Part shown: positions 18,064-26,732 of the stretch, in pieces
Position numbering within the stretch: position 1 is the first letter of the stretch
Layout: each line of letters starts with the position of its first letter
Assembly: GCA_023213235.1 (NCBI GenBank)
Contig: CP096137.1
Coordinates: 2,916,908 to 2,980,907 of the forward strand
DNA: 64,000 nucleotides
DNA from: Elusimicrobiota bacterium
GTDB lineage: Bacteria > Elusimicrobiota > Elusimicrobia > UBA1565 > UBA9628
Direction: 5' to 3'
The notes under the pieces: model-generated
Told to the model about the DNA's origin: nothing
Databases searched by the model: none
The model's input: only the letters and a program-made list of their open reading frames with translations
Translations under genes and position numbers: made by a program

Positions 18064-18143
18064 GCCTAACGCAGGGGATGAGCGGCGGCGCCTATAAAGC
18101 TTTTCCTCACCGAGGCGCCGGCCGCTCTATCCATTAGTTAGAT
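18064..18143 (-). repeat. attC 8
   Basis: Complete type A variant with an altered but still paired stem (GCGGCGCC / GGCGCCGGCC), cores GCCTAAC and GTTAGAT. Confidence 0.92.
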
Positions 18144-18152
18144 GGCGAATCG

Positions 18153-18929
18153 TTAGCTTGCGCGAAGTTTCCGAATTCCAAATGCTGCTGCCTTGTAGGC
18201 CAAATACAAGCCACCCGCAAGCAACAGGAGTACGAATTTCCCCAAAGTTCTTCCGTGTCGGCGCTCCCGACTTGCATCGCTTTCCGAAAATGCAGCAGCA
18301 ACGGCTTCGTTTGTGGTTGTCGCGTAAGCGATTCGGGAATCAATCTCAACTTGCTTCATGAACGCCTTGAACTCCCCTATGCGAAGAGCACGCTCTGAGG
18401 GTGAAACGTACAGAGTAAAGTCCAACGTCCCTTCGTTCGTCAGCATCATCGCTGTCATGACGTGCAACGTTCCACTCGGCGGATTTGCGGTGGATTCTTG
18501 CCAAATTATTCGCCGAGCTGGGTCAAAGACCATCGGCCCCGCCTGAATCGGAGGCAGTTTTACTCCTTTATCGGCAGCTTTCTTTTCAAATCCTGCCTGA
18601 AATTCCTTTTCGCTGATTTTTATTAATTGGGCGACTTGTTCTAGCGAGAACCTGCCTTCAGAAGTCGTCACCAGTATTGACGGCGGCCTACCCAAATCCT
18701 GGTCGGAGTTGCGTGTGTATCCAGCAATGTAGCTAACGGCCTGTCCCGTATTTCGGTGTACCGCCTCGGAGTACGCAAGCAAGCTCTGAGCTGGAGCGGG
18801 GATCCACACGGAACTCCCGTTCAATTTAAACGCCTGCATGCCCGCAACTGGGCTGCCAGCATGCGCGGTTCCAACGCTTACGCAAAAAAGACTGACAGCC
18901 AGTGCCCGGCGAATGGAAGTGCTTTTCAT
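18153..18929 (-). CDS. Cassette exported protein with C-terminal membrane anchor
   Basis: About 258 aa from MKSTSIRRALAVSLFCVSVGTAHA, a good signal peptide; upstream ATG and GTG codons fall in or near attC 9 and are less likely. A C-terminal helix (FVLLLLAGGLYLAYKAAAFGI) followed by basic residues suggests that the bulk is periplasmic and tail-anchored. No domain recognised. Confidence 0.62.
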   Translation of the reverse strand: MKSTSIRRALAVSLFCVSVGTAHAGSPVAGMQAFKLNGSSVWIPAPAQSLLAYSEAVHRNTGQAVSYIAGYTRNSDQDLGRPPSILVTTSEGRFSLEQVAQLIKISEKEFQAGFEKKAADKGVKLPPIQAGPMVFDPARRIIWQESTANPPSGTLHVMTAMMLTNEGTLDFTLYVSPSERALRIGEFKAFMKQVEIDSRIAYATTTNEAVAAAFSESDASRERRHGRTLGKFVLLLLAGGLYLAYKAAAFGIRKLRAS

Positions 18930-18960
18930 TTCTGTCATCTGTTTTACCTTCTCACAGGCC

Positions 18961-19041
18961 ATCTAACGCAGGGGCTGACCAGCGGCGGCTTCAACAGTCC
19001 AACCAAACGAGGCCGCCGGCTGGTCAAGCCAATGGTTAGCC
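18961..19041 (-). repeat. attC 9
   Basis: Complete type B site, cores ATCTAAC and GTTAGCC. The partner core expected at the other end of its cassette is missing because of IS256 copy 1. Confidence 0.9.
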
Positions 19042-19325
19042 AGCTGAATTCTCTGCACCTTCAAAAAAATGGATGGCACACGTCAATGTTGCGAATTTCG
19101 AAGTGAAATAATGGCGCACAGCTAGAGGACCTAAAAGCACTTCTCCAAGCTTGGTTTTGACCCTGAAATCTCTGTGCGTCTCCCCGGCATTCATTTCCTC
19201 CTCGATCTCAAGAAAATCATTGTCCAGGAGTGTCGGCTCATATTCCAATCCGTAGCAATCAGACCAGAGAGCGGTGAGCGGCTTTGGGAATTCCTTTATC
19301 AAGTGCTCTGCAAGGTCCTTTGGAA
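19036..19325 (-). pseudogene. Cassette gene remnant, 5' end lost at IS256 copy 1
   Basis: The reading frame enters from the IS edge at 19325 as PKDLAEHLIKEFPKPLTALWSDCYGLEYEP and continues to a stop inside attC 9 (~95 residues). An internal TTG could start an 88-aa product, but coding sequence clearly extends upstream to the IS, so the N-terminus is probably gone. No family recognised. Confidence 0.55.
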
Positions 19326-19358
19326 GGCACCGTCCCGGTTGTTGTGGAAAATTGAAAA

Positions 19359-19426
19359 GCGTAACCTCTGGTTGAAGAAGTCAAACAACCGCGCCAGTTA
19401 TCAGCTGGCGACCAGGAGGTTACGCT
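19359..19426 (+). promoter_or_regulatory. Hairpin sequestering the IS256 transposase ribosome-binding site
   Basis: AGCGTAACCTC at 19359-19369 pairs with GAGGTTACGCT at 19416-19426, which contains the AGGAGG site of the transposase (ATG at 19430). An inner stem CGCCAG/CTGGCG closes the top. Read-through RNA would hide the site, a known strategy to limit transposition. It is repeated in all copies. Confidence 0.6.
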
Positions 19427-19429
19427 CAC

Positions 19430-20668
19430 ATGAAGTCTATCAAGGCCGTACCCGTTCGTACAACAGCCGTGGCGTTGCCGTTTTCGCTGGACGTCCTCAG
19501 TGATGCTGCCCGTGATCACATCCGTCAGGCCCTCGGACGAGTTGCCCAAGAAGAACTGACCGCCTTCCTCGGCGCCGGCGTCTACGCGAGGACCGAGACG
19601 CGCCGGGGCTACCGCAACGGCACCAAGACCAGAACGCTGAGCACGTCGTTTGGCCCCACGGAGCTCGTCGTGCCGCGCGCGCTCGTCTTCGACGGAGAAC
19701 GGAGCCGGGAATGGCAATCGCAGATCGTCCCGCGCTACGCCAGGCGCACGCGGGAGGTGGACGCGGCGCTGCTGGGCCTCTACTTCGGCGGCGTCAACAC
19801 GCGACGAGTAAAGCAGGCCATCCGGCCGCTGCTCAAGAACTCGCCGCTGTCGAAGTCGTCGATCTCGCGCGTGATCGTGCAACTCCAGGCGTACTTTGAG
19901 AACTGGAGCAAGCGGGATCTGTCCGGCGAGGATATCCGCTACGTGTACCTGGACGCGACCTTCATGCCAGTCAGATGCGGCGGCAAGGCCGAGAGGCTCC
20001 CGATCATGGTCGCCATCGGCGTGCGCTCGACGGGCGAGAAGGTCCTTCTGAGCTTGGCGGTGATGGGCGTTGAGAGCACGGCGGCCTGGAGCGGGTTTGT
20101 GACGAATCTAGCCGACCGCGGGCTCAAGCGCATCGAGCTGGCCATTGTGGACGGCAACAAAGGGCTGACGCGGGCGCTTCTCGAATTGTGGCCGAACCTG
20201 CCGATCCAGCGCTGCACCGTGCACAAGCTCTGGAACCTGCTCGGGCACGCGCCGAAGTCGCTGCAAGGCGAGGTGAAGGCCGACTACGACGCGATCATCA
20301 ACGCCGACGACATCGAGACGGCGAAAGCGGCGTACGCCGCGTTCATGCGTAAATGGAGCAGGAAGGCCGAGAGCGTGGCGAGATCGCTCGAGGACGCGGG
20401 GATGGACCTACTGAGCTTCATGAGCTTCCCGAAGGAGCAGTGGCGCTCGCTGAAGACCACGAACATCGTCGAGCGTCTCAACCTCGAGTTCCGTCGCCGC
20501 ACGAAGACTCAAGGCGTGTTTCCAACCCAGTCTTCGATCTTGGTGCTGTTGTTTGGGTTGGTCGCCTCGGGGATGGTCCGGATGCGCAAGATCGGCGGCT
20601 ACGAGACGATGACGACAGGCGGCAAGACCGTCGAGCATGCGGATCTCAAGGCGTTGGCAGTGGCGTGA
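19430..20668 (+). CDS. IS256-family (mutator-type) transposase
   Basis: 412 aa. The DDE catalytic core shows YVYLDATFMPVR, LAIVDGNKGL and TTNIVERLNLEFRRR, with the family motif RCTVHKLWNLLGH between the second Asp and the Glu. It performs copy-out, paste-in transposition. The start is supported by AGGAGG 9 nt upstream. Identical proteins are encoded at 39555 and, truncated, at 34662. Confidence 0.94.
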   Translation: MKSIKAVPVRTTAVALPFSLDVLSDAARDHIRQALGRVAQEELTAFLGAGVYARTETRRGYRNGTKTRTLSTSFGPTELVVPRALVFDGERSREWQSQIVPRYARRTREVDAALLGLYFGGVNTRRVKQAIRPLLKNSPLSKSSISRVIVQLQAYFENWSKRDLSGEDIRYVYLDATFMPVRCGGKAERLPIMVAIGVRSTGEKVLLSLAVMGVESTAAWSGFVTNLADRGLKRIELAIVDGNKGLTRALLELWPNLPIQRCTVHKLWNLLGHAPKSLQGEVKADYDAIINADDIETAKAAYAAFMRKWSRKAESVARSLEDAGMDLLSFMSFPKEQWRSLKTTNIVERLNLEFRRRTKTQGVFPTQSSILVLLFGLVASGMVRMRKIGGYETMTTGGKTVEHADLKALAVA

Positions 20669-20754
20669 GATGAAAAAGAGAAACGAATCGAGTAGAATCA
20701 GGAACTCAACCAAAGGCTACGACAATTTCCACAGCTTTCGGGACGCCGCCTGTC

Positions 20755-21204
20755 TTACTCGAGGCAAAAAGAAAAGGGCCAGCGCTCTGTGATTGCGAGT
20801 GCAAACACTACCATGGGAACGATCACTGCCGTGGGGATGGCGCTTACGGCAACATACGAATTCCATGGATACGACAACTTGCTCACCAGAAGTACGAATC
20901 CGTAATTGATTAGGACCGGCAAAATGCCTCCGAGTACGCTCCTTGCAAAGAGGCGCTTTGAAAATCGCTGTTCCTCACACATCCCATCAGCCAAGAGCAT
21001 CAGGAAGATGGCCACGCCGGGCCACATCAACATATAAGAGATCAGAATTCCTTCCCCAATGCCGCTGACGCCAGGGGCAAGTGCTTCCGCGTACGCAGCG
21101 TGCTTAACGGCTACGACGGACGTAATGATGACTGAAAATAAAAATGCCCAGAAGCAGGCGTTGGCCCTGGTTAGCGGTCTTGGATCGAACCACTTATGTT
21201 TCAT
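20755..21204 (-). CDS. Cassette membrane protein, four helices
   Basis: 149 aa with about four hydrophobic helices (ACFWAFLFSVIITSVV, ISYMLMWPGVAIFLMLLA, SVLGGILPVLINYGFVLLV, IPTAVIVPMVVFALAI). Its stop is 4 nt from the IS256 copy 1 edge, so the gene is intact but its attC has been removed; the cassette can no longer excise on its own. Function unknown. Confidence 0.68.
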   Translation of the reverse strand: MKHKWFDPRPLTRANACFWAFLFSVIITSVVAVKHAAYAEALAPGVSGIGEGILISYMLMWPGVAIFLMLLADGMCEEQRFSKRLFARSVLGGILPVLINYGFVLLVSKLSYPWNSYVAVSAIPTAVIVPMVVFALAITERWPFSFCLE

Positions 21205-21216
21205 TCTGTTTCAGGC

Positions 21217-21297
21217 GCCTAACGCAGACGATCTGCTGCCGCCGCTTCAACAGTCCAACCAAACGAGGCGGCGGTCAGCAGAATCGAATGGTTAGGG
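21217..21297 (-). repeat. attC 10
   Basis: Complete type B site, cores GCCTAAC and GTTAGGG. Confidence 0.92.
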
Positions 21298-21804
21298 GCC
21301 GCCCCGTCCAGTGAGATTATTGCGTAGCCGCCCAAGTTTCCATCCCGCTATTGCCCCGAACCATGCAAACGGCCACAGAAGCAAGGTTGCCATCGGCACA
21401 ACGATCCAAAATCCCTTCATGTCGTTTCCGGAGCTTCTATCTGAAAACGACAGGCCGAGAAAAACAAGGAAGACAATGAAGCTGCCCACGCAAATTGGAA
21501 TCAGCCCCTTTAGTGTCGCGATCCAGTTGTCGACGATGGAGATTCCAATAACAAAGCCGGATAGAAACATGGGATTAAACAGGACGGCAATTAGCACGTC
21601 CATCCATGATGCTTTCGTCACGCCGGTATTCCAGTGCCATCCGCCCCCTAAAAGGTAGCTACCAAATTGAAGTATCCCATCGATTAGTGCACCCATTGGC
21701 TTTCCGCCATGAATCAGCGCAAGCGGTGCCCAAGCAATGACAAATGCAAGGACTGAAACCACATAGACGATAATGGTTCTCTTGCGGGAAGTTGCTGAAT
21801 CCAT
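21292..21804 (-). CDS. Cassette membrane protein, about four helices
   Basis: About 170 aa from MDSATSRKR; an upstream in-frame ATG adds four residues. Hydrophobic segments at IIVYVVSVLAFVIAWAPLALI, MFLSGFVIGISIVDNWI, LIPICVGSFIVFLVFLGL and FWIVVPMATLLLWPFAWFGAIAG. The stop lies inside attC 10. No family recognised. Confidence 0.68.
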   Translation of the reverse strand: MDSATSRKRTIIVYVVSVLAFVIAWAPLALIHGGKPMGALIDGILQFGSYLLGGGWHWNTGVTKASWMDVLIAVLFNPMFLSGFVIGISIVDNWIATLKGLIPICVGSFIVFLVFLGLSFSDRSSGNDMKGFWIVVPMATLLLWPFAWFGAIAGWKLGRLRNNLTGRGGP

Positions 21805-21833
21805 ATTTCTGTTCACACTGTATCCGATCGTGC

Positions 21834-21914
21834 CCCTAACGCAGACGCTGTGCCGCCGCGGCTATATGAGTCCAACCAAACGAGGCCGCGGTCGGCACAA
21901 GCGAATGGTTAGAC
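21834..21914 (-). repeat. attC 11
   Basis: Complete type C site, cores CCCTAAC and GTTAGAC. Confidence 0.92.
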
Positions 21915-22445
21915 CGTCAGCCTTTAATCACGTAATCCGTGCTCCCGAAGAAGTTGTGCAATCTTGGGATGCCGGGCGATGTGGCAACTTGCAATGCCGA
22001 CCTGTCTCGGTCATCCTTCACATTTTTATCGGCCCCATTCTCCAGCAACCACTTCACGACAGGCAAATAGTATTCATCGGACTTTGCCCGCTCAGCATCA
22101 GACGGACGGCTGTCGATGTAGTGCGGAGCCGAGACAGCCCAAATGAGCGGAGCCAGCCAAAACCGCGGCTTTATGTTTAGATCGGCTCCCTGTTTCTTAA
22201 GGAATTTCAACATGGGGAAGTTCTTCGTTCCCATCGCGGCATAAAGCGCGGCACCTTCATATGCGTTCACATCCGCTTTAAACCGAAGAAGCAATTCCGC
22301 TTTCTTCATGCTTCCTTGAGCAACGGCTTCCGCGAGCGGCGTATTCCCGGTTTTTCCCTTCACATCAGGTTTTGCGCCATTTTTAAGAAGCAGCTCCATT
22401 ACTTCTTCGCTGTCCACCGTGGATGCGACCCCGCGTTCAACCGGC

Positions 22446-23458
22446 AAGTGCAACACTTTGACGGAAGGCTTCCGCCGCAGTTTTAAATTTCAGGCACTTC
22501 CTGGGTAAGCCGTTAAGCCAACGCTCCGTTTTTTGACTTGTTCGAACGACACCATACTAAAGTCGGTCTTCTTGGGCCAGTGTCGGCGCACGAGTCCGGC
22601 GGCGTTCTCGACGGAACCCTTTTCCCAACTATGCATAGGCTCGCAGAAGTACGACACGGTGCCAAGCCGCTTGTTGACCTGGAGGTGCTGGACGTTCTCG
22701 CTGCCGTTGTCGTAGGTGATGCTGCGACGCAGATGCTTCGGGTAGCGCGCGAGCGCGCGGTTGGTGGCCCTGCGCATCGACGTCGCGTCCTTCGCTGGGA
22801 GCTTGCGTAGGCGCGTGTAGCGGGTCTTGCGCTCCACCAGGATCTGAAGGGCCGGTCGGCTTTTACGGCTGACGATCGTGTCACCCTCCCAGTGTCCAGG
22901 CTGTTCGCGACGCTCAATAATCGCCGGCCGCTGAGAAATCGGCGTTCTCGACGGGATATGCGACGATTTATGCTTGCTGCTGTGGCCGCGTCGAAGGCGC
23001 TTTCGACGCGCTCGAACCAGAAAGGGGATCAGTTCTCGGGCCCCGATATAGACCCACTGGTAGATCGCCTCGTGGCTGATCGGCTCGGCGCTGAACGTAT
23101 TCCAACGCCCCGCAATGCGCTCAGGCGACCACCCGCGGCGAAGCATGCGGCCCGCATAGGCCCTCAATCCTGGCTTGCGCAGGCGCTCACGCTCGTGCGC
23201 CACGGCCTTACGGACATCAGCGCGCTCCTGAGCTCTGTGCGGAAGGTAGTAGCCCTGGCGAATTGGCGGCGCGTTACGCTTCAACTCCCGCGATACGGTG
23301 CTTACGTCACGACCGATCAGCCCTGCTATCTCACGCAATGATTTCCCATGAGCTTTGAACAACGACAACCGGTCTCGTTCGTCTTCCGTCAGGTGCTTGT
23401 AGGTTTTCGGCATCTCGCCTCATCATAGCGGACGCCTTGACCGTCAAGTGTTGCACTT
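22446..23458 (-). mobile_element. IS30-family element (1013 bp)
   Basis: Ends AAGTGCAACACTTTGACGG and, inverted, AAGTGCAACACTTGACGG form near-perfect terminal repeats. It encodes one transposase and interrupts an ankyrin-repeat cassette gene. It occurs once in this window. The exact target duplication cannot be resolved. Confidence 0.85.
22490..23413 (-). CDS. IS30-family transposase
   Basis: 307 aa. N-terminal HTH (YKHLTEDERDRLSLFKAHGKSLREIAGLIGRDVSTVSRELKRN) is followed by the DDE core: GHWEGDTIVS, YDNGSEN and SVENAAGLVRRHWPKKTDF, the standard IS30 arrangement. The C-terminus (SFEQVKKRSVGLTAYPGSA) diverges from the usual ending and may carry an indel, so activity is uncertain. Confidence 0.9.
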   Translation of the reverse strand: MPKTYKHLTEDERDRLSLFKAHGKSLREIAGLIGRDVSTVSRELKRNAPPIRQGYYLPHRAQERADVRKAVAHERERLRKPGLRAYAGRMLRRGWSPERIAGRWNTFSAEPISHEAIYQWVYIGARELIPFLVRARRKRLRRGHSSKHKSSHIPSRTPISQRPAIIERREQPGHWEGDTIVSRKSRPALQILVERKTRYTRLRKLPAKDATSMRRATNRALARYPKHLRRSITYDNGSENVQHLQVNKRLGTVSYFCEPMHSWEKGSVENAAGLVRRHWPKKTDFSMVSFEQVKKRSVGLTAYPGSA

Positions 23459-23884
23459 CGAAATTGAACTTGGGGACAGCATAATGGAGCGGAGTCCTTC
23501 CCCAGTCATCCTCCGCATTGACCGTGTCGGCGTTTAGTGGCCAGCGTTTAATCATCGGCAGCATGCGATGCTCCTTTGTCCAGAGCAAGTCATGCAGCAC
23601 CGTCTGACCGCCGGAGCCGCGAATCAAAAGATTCGCGCCATTTTTCAGAGCGAAATCTACAAACTCGTTATTGCCGGCACGGGCTTCCATAATCAGGAAT
23701 GGTTGCTTCCAACATCCTTCATTAACGAGCTCCGGGTGCGCATAAATAATAGATTCTGTTTTCACGCGCTGGCCAATATTCAGCGCCGCGCACGCATCCT
23801 CAAGCGGTGTGGGAGCGGCCAAGCAGTGCTTGGTGCAGAGAAGAACTATTGCGAGTGCCAGCAGATGGCGTTTCTTGTTCATCG

Positions 23885-23965
23885 GTCTAACGCAGACGAT
23901 CTGCTGCCGCCGCTTCAACTGTCCAACCAAACGAGGCGGCGGTCAGCAGAATCGAATGGTTAGCT
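23885..23965 (-). repeat. attC 12
   Basis: Complete type B site, cores GTCTAAC and GTTAGCT. Confidence 0.92.
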
Positions 23966-23983
23966 GGTGGTCGCCCCATCATT

Positions 23984-24531
23984 TTAACCGCCCTTCCGAA
24001 ATGAAAATCCAATCACAGTCCCATCGTGAATGGCGAAGTGAAGACTCATGTCGTCTAACCGAATAAAGCCTGGTTGAAGTCCCAACCGATAGCTTACGCC
24101 GAGGTCATCTTTTGTATCGGCGGGCCCCAACAATTCAAGAAGTTCTTCCCGTTTCATCCCCAGAAACTTGCGCTTTCGCTCCAAATCCTTAAATAAGCGA
24201 TAGCGAATATTTTGGTCGCGCTCCGCAGGGTCAGGCGCCAACCAGCGGTTGCGATCCCAAGGTATGGGGTTTAAAGGGTTTTTGGCGAGGAGTGCCGCGA
24301 GGAATTGCTCCCGAGTTGTCGCCCCGCCGAAGTGTTTCGACAGTTTCTTCAGGGATTCCTCCGGAATCGTGAATTGGCTCAGGTAGACCATGTACGTTCC
24401 GAATTCTCCCTCGCCTCCAATATCAATGTCATGGCCAAGATTCTTGAAGATCTGTACTACCGCAGGTGCGTGTAGGCGCCAGATGTCGTCCCGATCGCAT
24501 GGAGTTCGACTGACAGCAGGGATTAAGGTCT
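23984..24531 (-). CDS. Cassette hypothetical domain, possibly the C-terminus of the gene upstream
   Basis: From the ATG at 24391 the product is 135 aa, but coding-like sequence in the same frame extends upstream to 24531 (DDIWRLHAPAVVQIFKNLGHDIDIGGEGEFGTY) without any ATG, GTG or TTG. It abuts the stop of the exported protein at 24532. One missing base near 24530 would fuse the two into a ~425-aa protein. The C-terminal part includes EELLELLGPADTKDDLGVSYRLG and a final beta region. No family is assigned. Confidence 0.5.
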
Positions 24532-25224
24532 CTAGGGCTTTTTAATCTCCGGAACTGTGCGGGCTGTGACGATTCCGGGAATTGGATAGACTGGTTCAAC
24601 CTTCTTGCCGCGCAATTCAAACTGCAGGTCAGCCGAGTTTGAGAACGGCGCCGTGCTTTGTGTTGCAGAGCTCCACTTAACCCCCGAAGCCTTCCAGACA
24701 ACGTCAATCTTGCGTCCGACAGATTTGAAAGCTGCTGTTGACGAGCAATTGATGGCCGGCTCCTTGTACGTCCGACCAAGGTCAATCTCCCATACTGGTT
24801 CGAGCAGATTGTTCGCTAAGACAAGCAATTGTCCCTTTCGGATGGATCTAAAAGGTTGTCCGATTCGATCCCTATGTTGGTATACAATCCACAGTCCAGG
24901 GGTGCCAACAATATCCGCCCGAAGCCGAGCGCTCTCAAATTTCAACTCTGGAAGGTCTCCTCGCCGGAAGAGCGGCTGATCATTGGGCTTGTGCGGCGCC
25001 CGATATATCGAAATGATCTGCGCTGATAATTTGAAATCAGGATTGTGAAATGGCCAAGCCAGATTTGAGCTGATTTCAACCAAATACTGTGGTGCCTCGC
25101 CATCCGGAATGGAGAAAACTAGATGACTCGCTGGCCCTGTCGAGATTGCCGACGCCAATGTTGCGCACGGGAGACCCACCAAACTGGCTGCGATTAGAAC
25201 TTCCGCAATTGTTCTTTGGTGCAT
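24532..25224 (-). CDS. Cassette exported beta-rich protein
   Basis: 230 aa from MHQRTIAEVLIAASLVGLPCATLASA, a signal peptide; the longer reading starts in attC 13 and is rejected. The body is beta-rich (LVFSIPDGEAPQYLVEISSN, GTPGLWIVYQHRD, LQFELRGKKVEPVYPIPG). It shares its cassette with the frame at 23984 and may be its N-terminal half. No domain recognised. Confidence 0.6.
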   Translation of the reverse strand: MHQRTIAEVLIAASLVGLPCATLASAISTGPASHLVFSIPDGEAPQYLVEISSNLAWPFHNPDFKLSAQIISIYRAPHKPNDQPLFRRGDLPELKFESARLRADIVGTPGLWIVYQHRDRIGQPFRSIRKGQLLVLANNLLEPVWEIDLGRTYKEPAINCSSTAAFKSVGRKIDVVWKASGVKWSSATQSTAPFSNSADLQFELRGKKVEPVYPIPGIVTARTVPEIKKP

Positions 25225-25247
25225 GATTTCAGGTCTCTCGCATAGCC

Positions 25248-25328
25248 AGCTAACGCAGAGGCTGTGCGGCAGCGGCTTCAACAATCCAACCAAACGAGGC
25301 CGCTGGCCGCACAAGCCAATGGTTCGGC
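25248..25328 (-). repeat. attC 13
   Basis: Complete type B site, cores AGCTAAC and GTTCGGC. The second core departs from GTTRRRY at one base, matched by GCCGAAC in attC 14. Confidence 0.9.
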
Positions 25329-25429
25329 AGAGGACAGGCGCCTATGCCGCCGTTTGTCGTGCATGACCGACAATGAGGGCAAATCGCTTCAATTCTCATT
25401 TCGAAACCGTTGGAAAATCAATTGGGGAC

Positions 25430-25729
25430 TCAGAAGTGGACGCCCTTATAGCATCCCTGGCCCTTGGGTCGTGCTGGGCTTTGAAAGAGGTCAAACGGTA
25501 GCAGCACGGTGTCAATTGCAGCCGAGACAACGGCGTCGATGTAGAAGGGTAACCCGATAACGCGCGCCGCAGGGTGGCTCTCCTTCATGAAGTCGTTGCC
25601 GACCAAAATACTGCATCTGGCTCCGGAGTATTCTTCGCCCCATTGCCCCGCCCCTTTCGTAACGAGCGTCCCACAACCAGTAGAAAACAGGATTACGAGA
25701 AGGAACGCGGCCATCTTGAAAAACCTCAT
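25430..25729 (-). CDS. Cassette YceK/YidQ-like lipoprotein
   Basis: 99 aa; lipobox Phe-Ser-Thr-Gly-Cys with Cys19. The order GCGTLVTKG, EEYSGARCSILV, PFYIDAVVSAAIDTVLLPFDLFQSP matches the small YceK/YidQ (DUF1375) lipoproteins of Gram-negative bacteria, function unknown. It lies between attC 13 and 14, whose facing cores are GTTCGGC/GCCGAAC. Confidence 0.7.
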   Translation of the reverse strand: MRFFKMAAFLLVILFSTGCGTLVTKGAGQWGEEYSGARCSILVGNDFMKESHPAARVIGLPFYIDAVVSAAIDTVLLPFDLFQSPARPKGQGCYKGVHF

Positions 25730-25794
25730 TCGTTTCTCCGAATCGTTGCGCGGCTCAGTTTTCCTTGCCCTTGGCCGTTAGCGGGGCTTCTTTT

Positions 25795-25873
25795 GCCGAA
25801 CGCCGAGGATGAGCGGCGGCGCCTATCAAGACATTCCTCACCGAGGCGCCGGCCGCTCTATCCAATGTTAGCG
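25795..25873 (-). repeat. attC 14
   Basis: Complete type A site, cores GCCGAAC and GTTAGCG; 79 bp. Confidence 0.9.
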
Positions 25874-25906
25874 GGCGTCGAAGGTGCCCGCCCTCCGTTA
25901 TCCGTT

Positions 25907-26185
25907 TCATCCTTTAATCCCTGCCTGCTGTGCCCGACGCCGTTTCAACACCAAATCTACCGCGAGCCCTAGGCCAAGGCCCAGGAGTGCCAACGGCCCC
26001 ACAGCCCCGGCTACCTGAGGTGCCCTCGCTCGATCGAATCCCATGCAGACACCGTCTGCTGCTGCCGCCACATAACAAAACGCGTCATGGGCAAATGAAT
26101 CCCACTGACCAGACAATTTGATTCTCAACAGCGGAACACTGCCTAGTGCTACTGCGCCGGCTAACATCCAGAGAGCTCTTTTCAT
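25907..26185 (-). CDS. Cassette small two-helix membrane protein
   Basis: 92 aa with hydrophobic segments at the N-terminus (ALWMLAGAVALGSVPLL) and near the C-terminus (GAVGPLALLGLGLGLAVDLVL), then a basic tail. Single-gene cassette. No family recognised. Confidence 0.6.
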   Translation of the reverse strand: MKRALWMLAGAVALGSVPLLRIKLSGQWDSFAHDAFCYVAAAADGVCMGFDRARAPQVAGAVGPLALLGLGLGLAVDLVLKRRRAQQAGIKG

Positions 26186-26194
26186 TCTAAGGCC

Positions 26195-26274
26195 CGCTAA
26201 CGCCGAGGATGAGCGGCGCCGGCTATTAAGATATTCCTCACCGAGCCGCCGGCCGCTCTATCCATTGGTTAGGT
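26195..26274 (-). repeat. attC 15
   Basis: Complete type A site, cores CGCTAAC and GTTAGGT. Confidence 0.92.
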
Positions 26275-26637
26275 GTCGAGACAGTGCAGATTCATTAGTG
26301 GCAAGTGAATACATTTGGCCATCCAGCAGTCTGACATTTCAGTCCCCAAAGGATGCCCATTTGAGCAGAAGACATTTATCCCATCCAACCCATCGGTTCC
26401 GCAACATCCGTTTCGAGTGCCTCCGGGCACCGTATTCTTCAGATCGGCTAGATTTAGAATCACCTCATCTGGTGAAAATACATATGTGTGCCCCGAGGTC
26501 ATGAATGTTTTGCTCAAAGAGTAGGCACCAACGGGAATTAAATCCTTTTGGTCCTCTTCACAGACCAACGCCTGATTCTCCAGTTCCTGGATGTCGTTGG
26601 AGATCGCCACCTTGCATTGCGAGCATTGAAAAATCAT
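26269..26637 (-). CDS. Cassette Cys-rich, probably zinc-binding cytoplasmic protein
   Basis: 122 aa. MIFQCSQCKVAIS gives an N-terminal CxxC; NGCCGTDGLDGINVFCSNGHPLGTEMSDCW gives more Cys and His, together enough for a zinc site. No signal peptide. I have the impression of a small conserved family but cannot name it. The stop lies in attC 15. Confidence 0.6.
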   Translation of the reverse strand: MIFQCSQCKVAISNDIQELENQALVCEEDQKDLIPVGAYSLSKTFMTSGHTYVFSPDEVILNLADLKNTVPGGTRNGCCGTDGLDGINVFCSNGHPLGTEMSDCWMAKCIHLPLMNLHCLDT

Positions 26638-26652
26638 TTGTTCACTTTCGAC

Positions 26653-26732
26653 ACCTAACGCCGAGGATGAGCGGCGGCGGCTATTAAGATATTCCTCACC
26701 GAGCCGCCGGCCGCTCTATCCATTAGTTAGGT
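26653..26732 (-). repeat. attC 16
   Basis: Complete type A site, cores ACCTAAC and GTTAGGT. Confidence 0.92.

Larger units (their letters stand above)
19326..20750 (+). mobile_element. IS256-family element, copy 1 (1425 bp, complete)
   Basis: Terminal inverted repeats begin GGC..CGTCCCG and share TGTGGAAA. The limits were set by comparing three copies. No 8-9 bp target duplication flanks it. The cassette on the left has lost its 5' core and the one on the right its attC, so this copy looks like the product of deletion between two IS256 elements. Confidence 0.9.
21917..23882 (-). pseudogene. Cassette exported ankyrin-repeat protein, split by IS30
   Basis: The N-terminal half (23882 down to 23459) has signal peptide MNKKRHLLALAIVLLCTKHCLA and ankyrin units (ELVNEGCWKQPFLIMEARAGNNEFVDFALKNGANLLIRGSGGQTVLHDL, DDWGRTPLHYAV). 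The C-terminal half (22445-21917) continues with VMELLLKNGAKPDVKGKTGNTPLAEAV and KWLLENGADKNVKDDRDRSALQVA. Both lie in the same cassette between attC 11 and attC 12. Together they encode ~310 aa. The ankyrin stack would bind a protein partner; export points to the periplasm. Confidence 0.8.
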
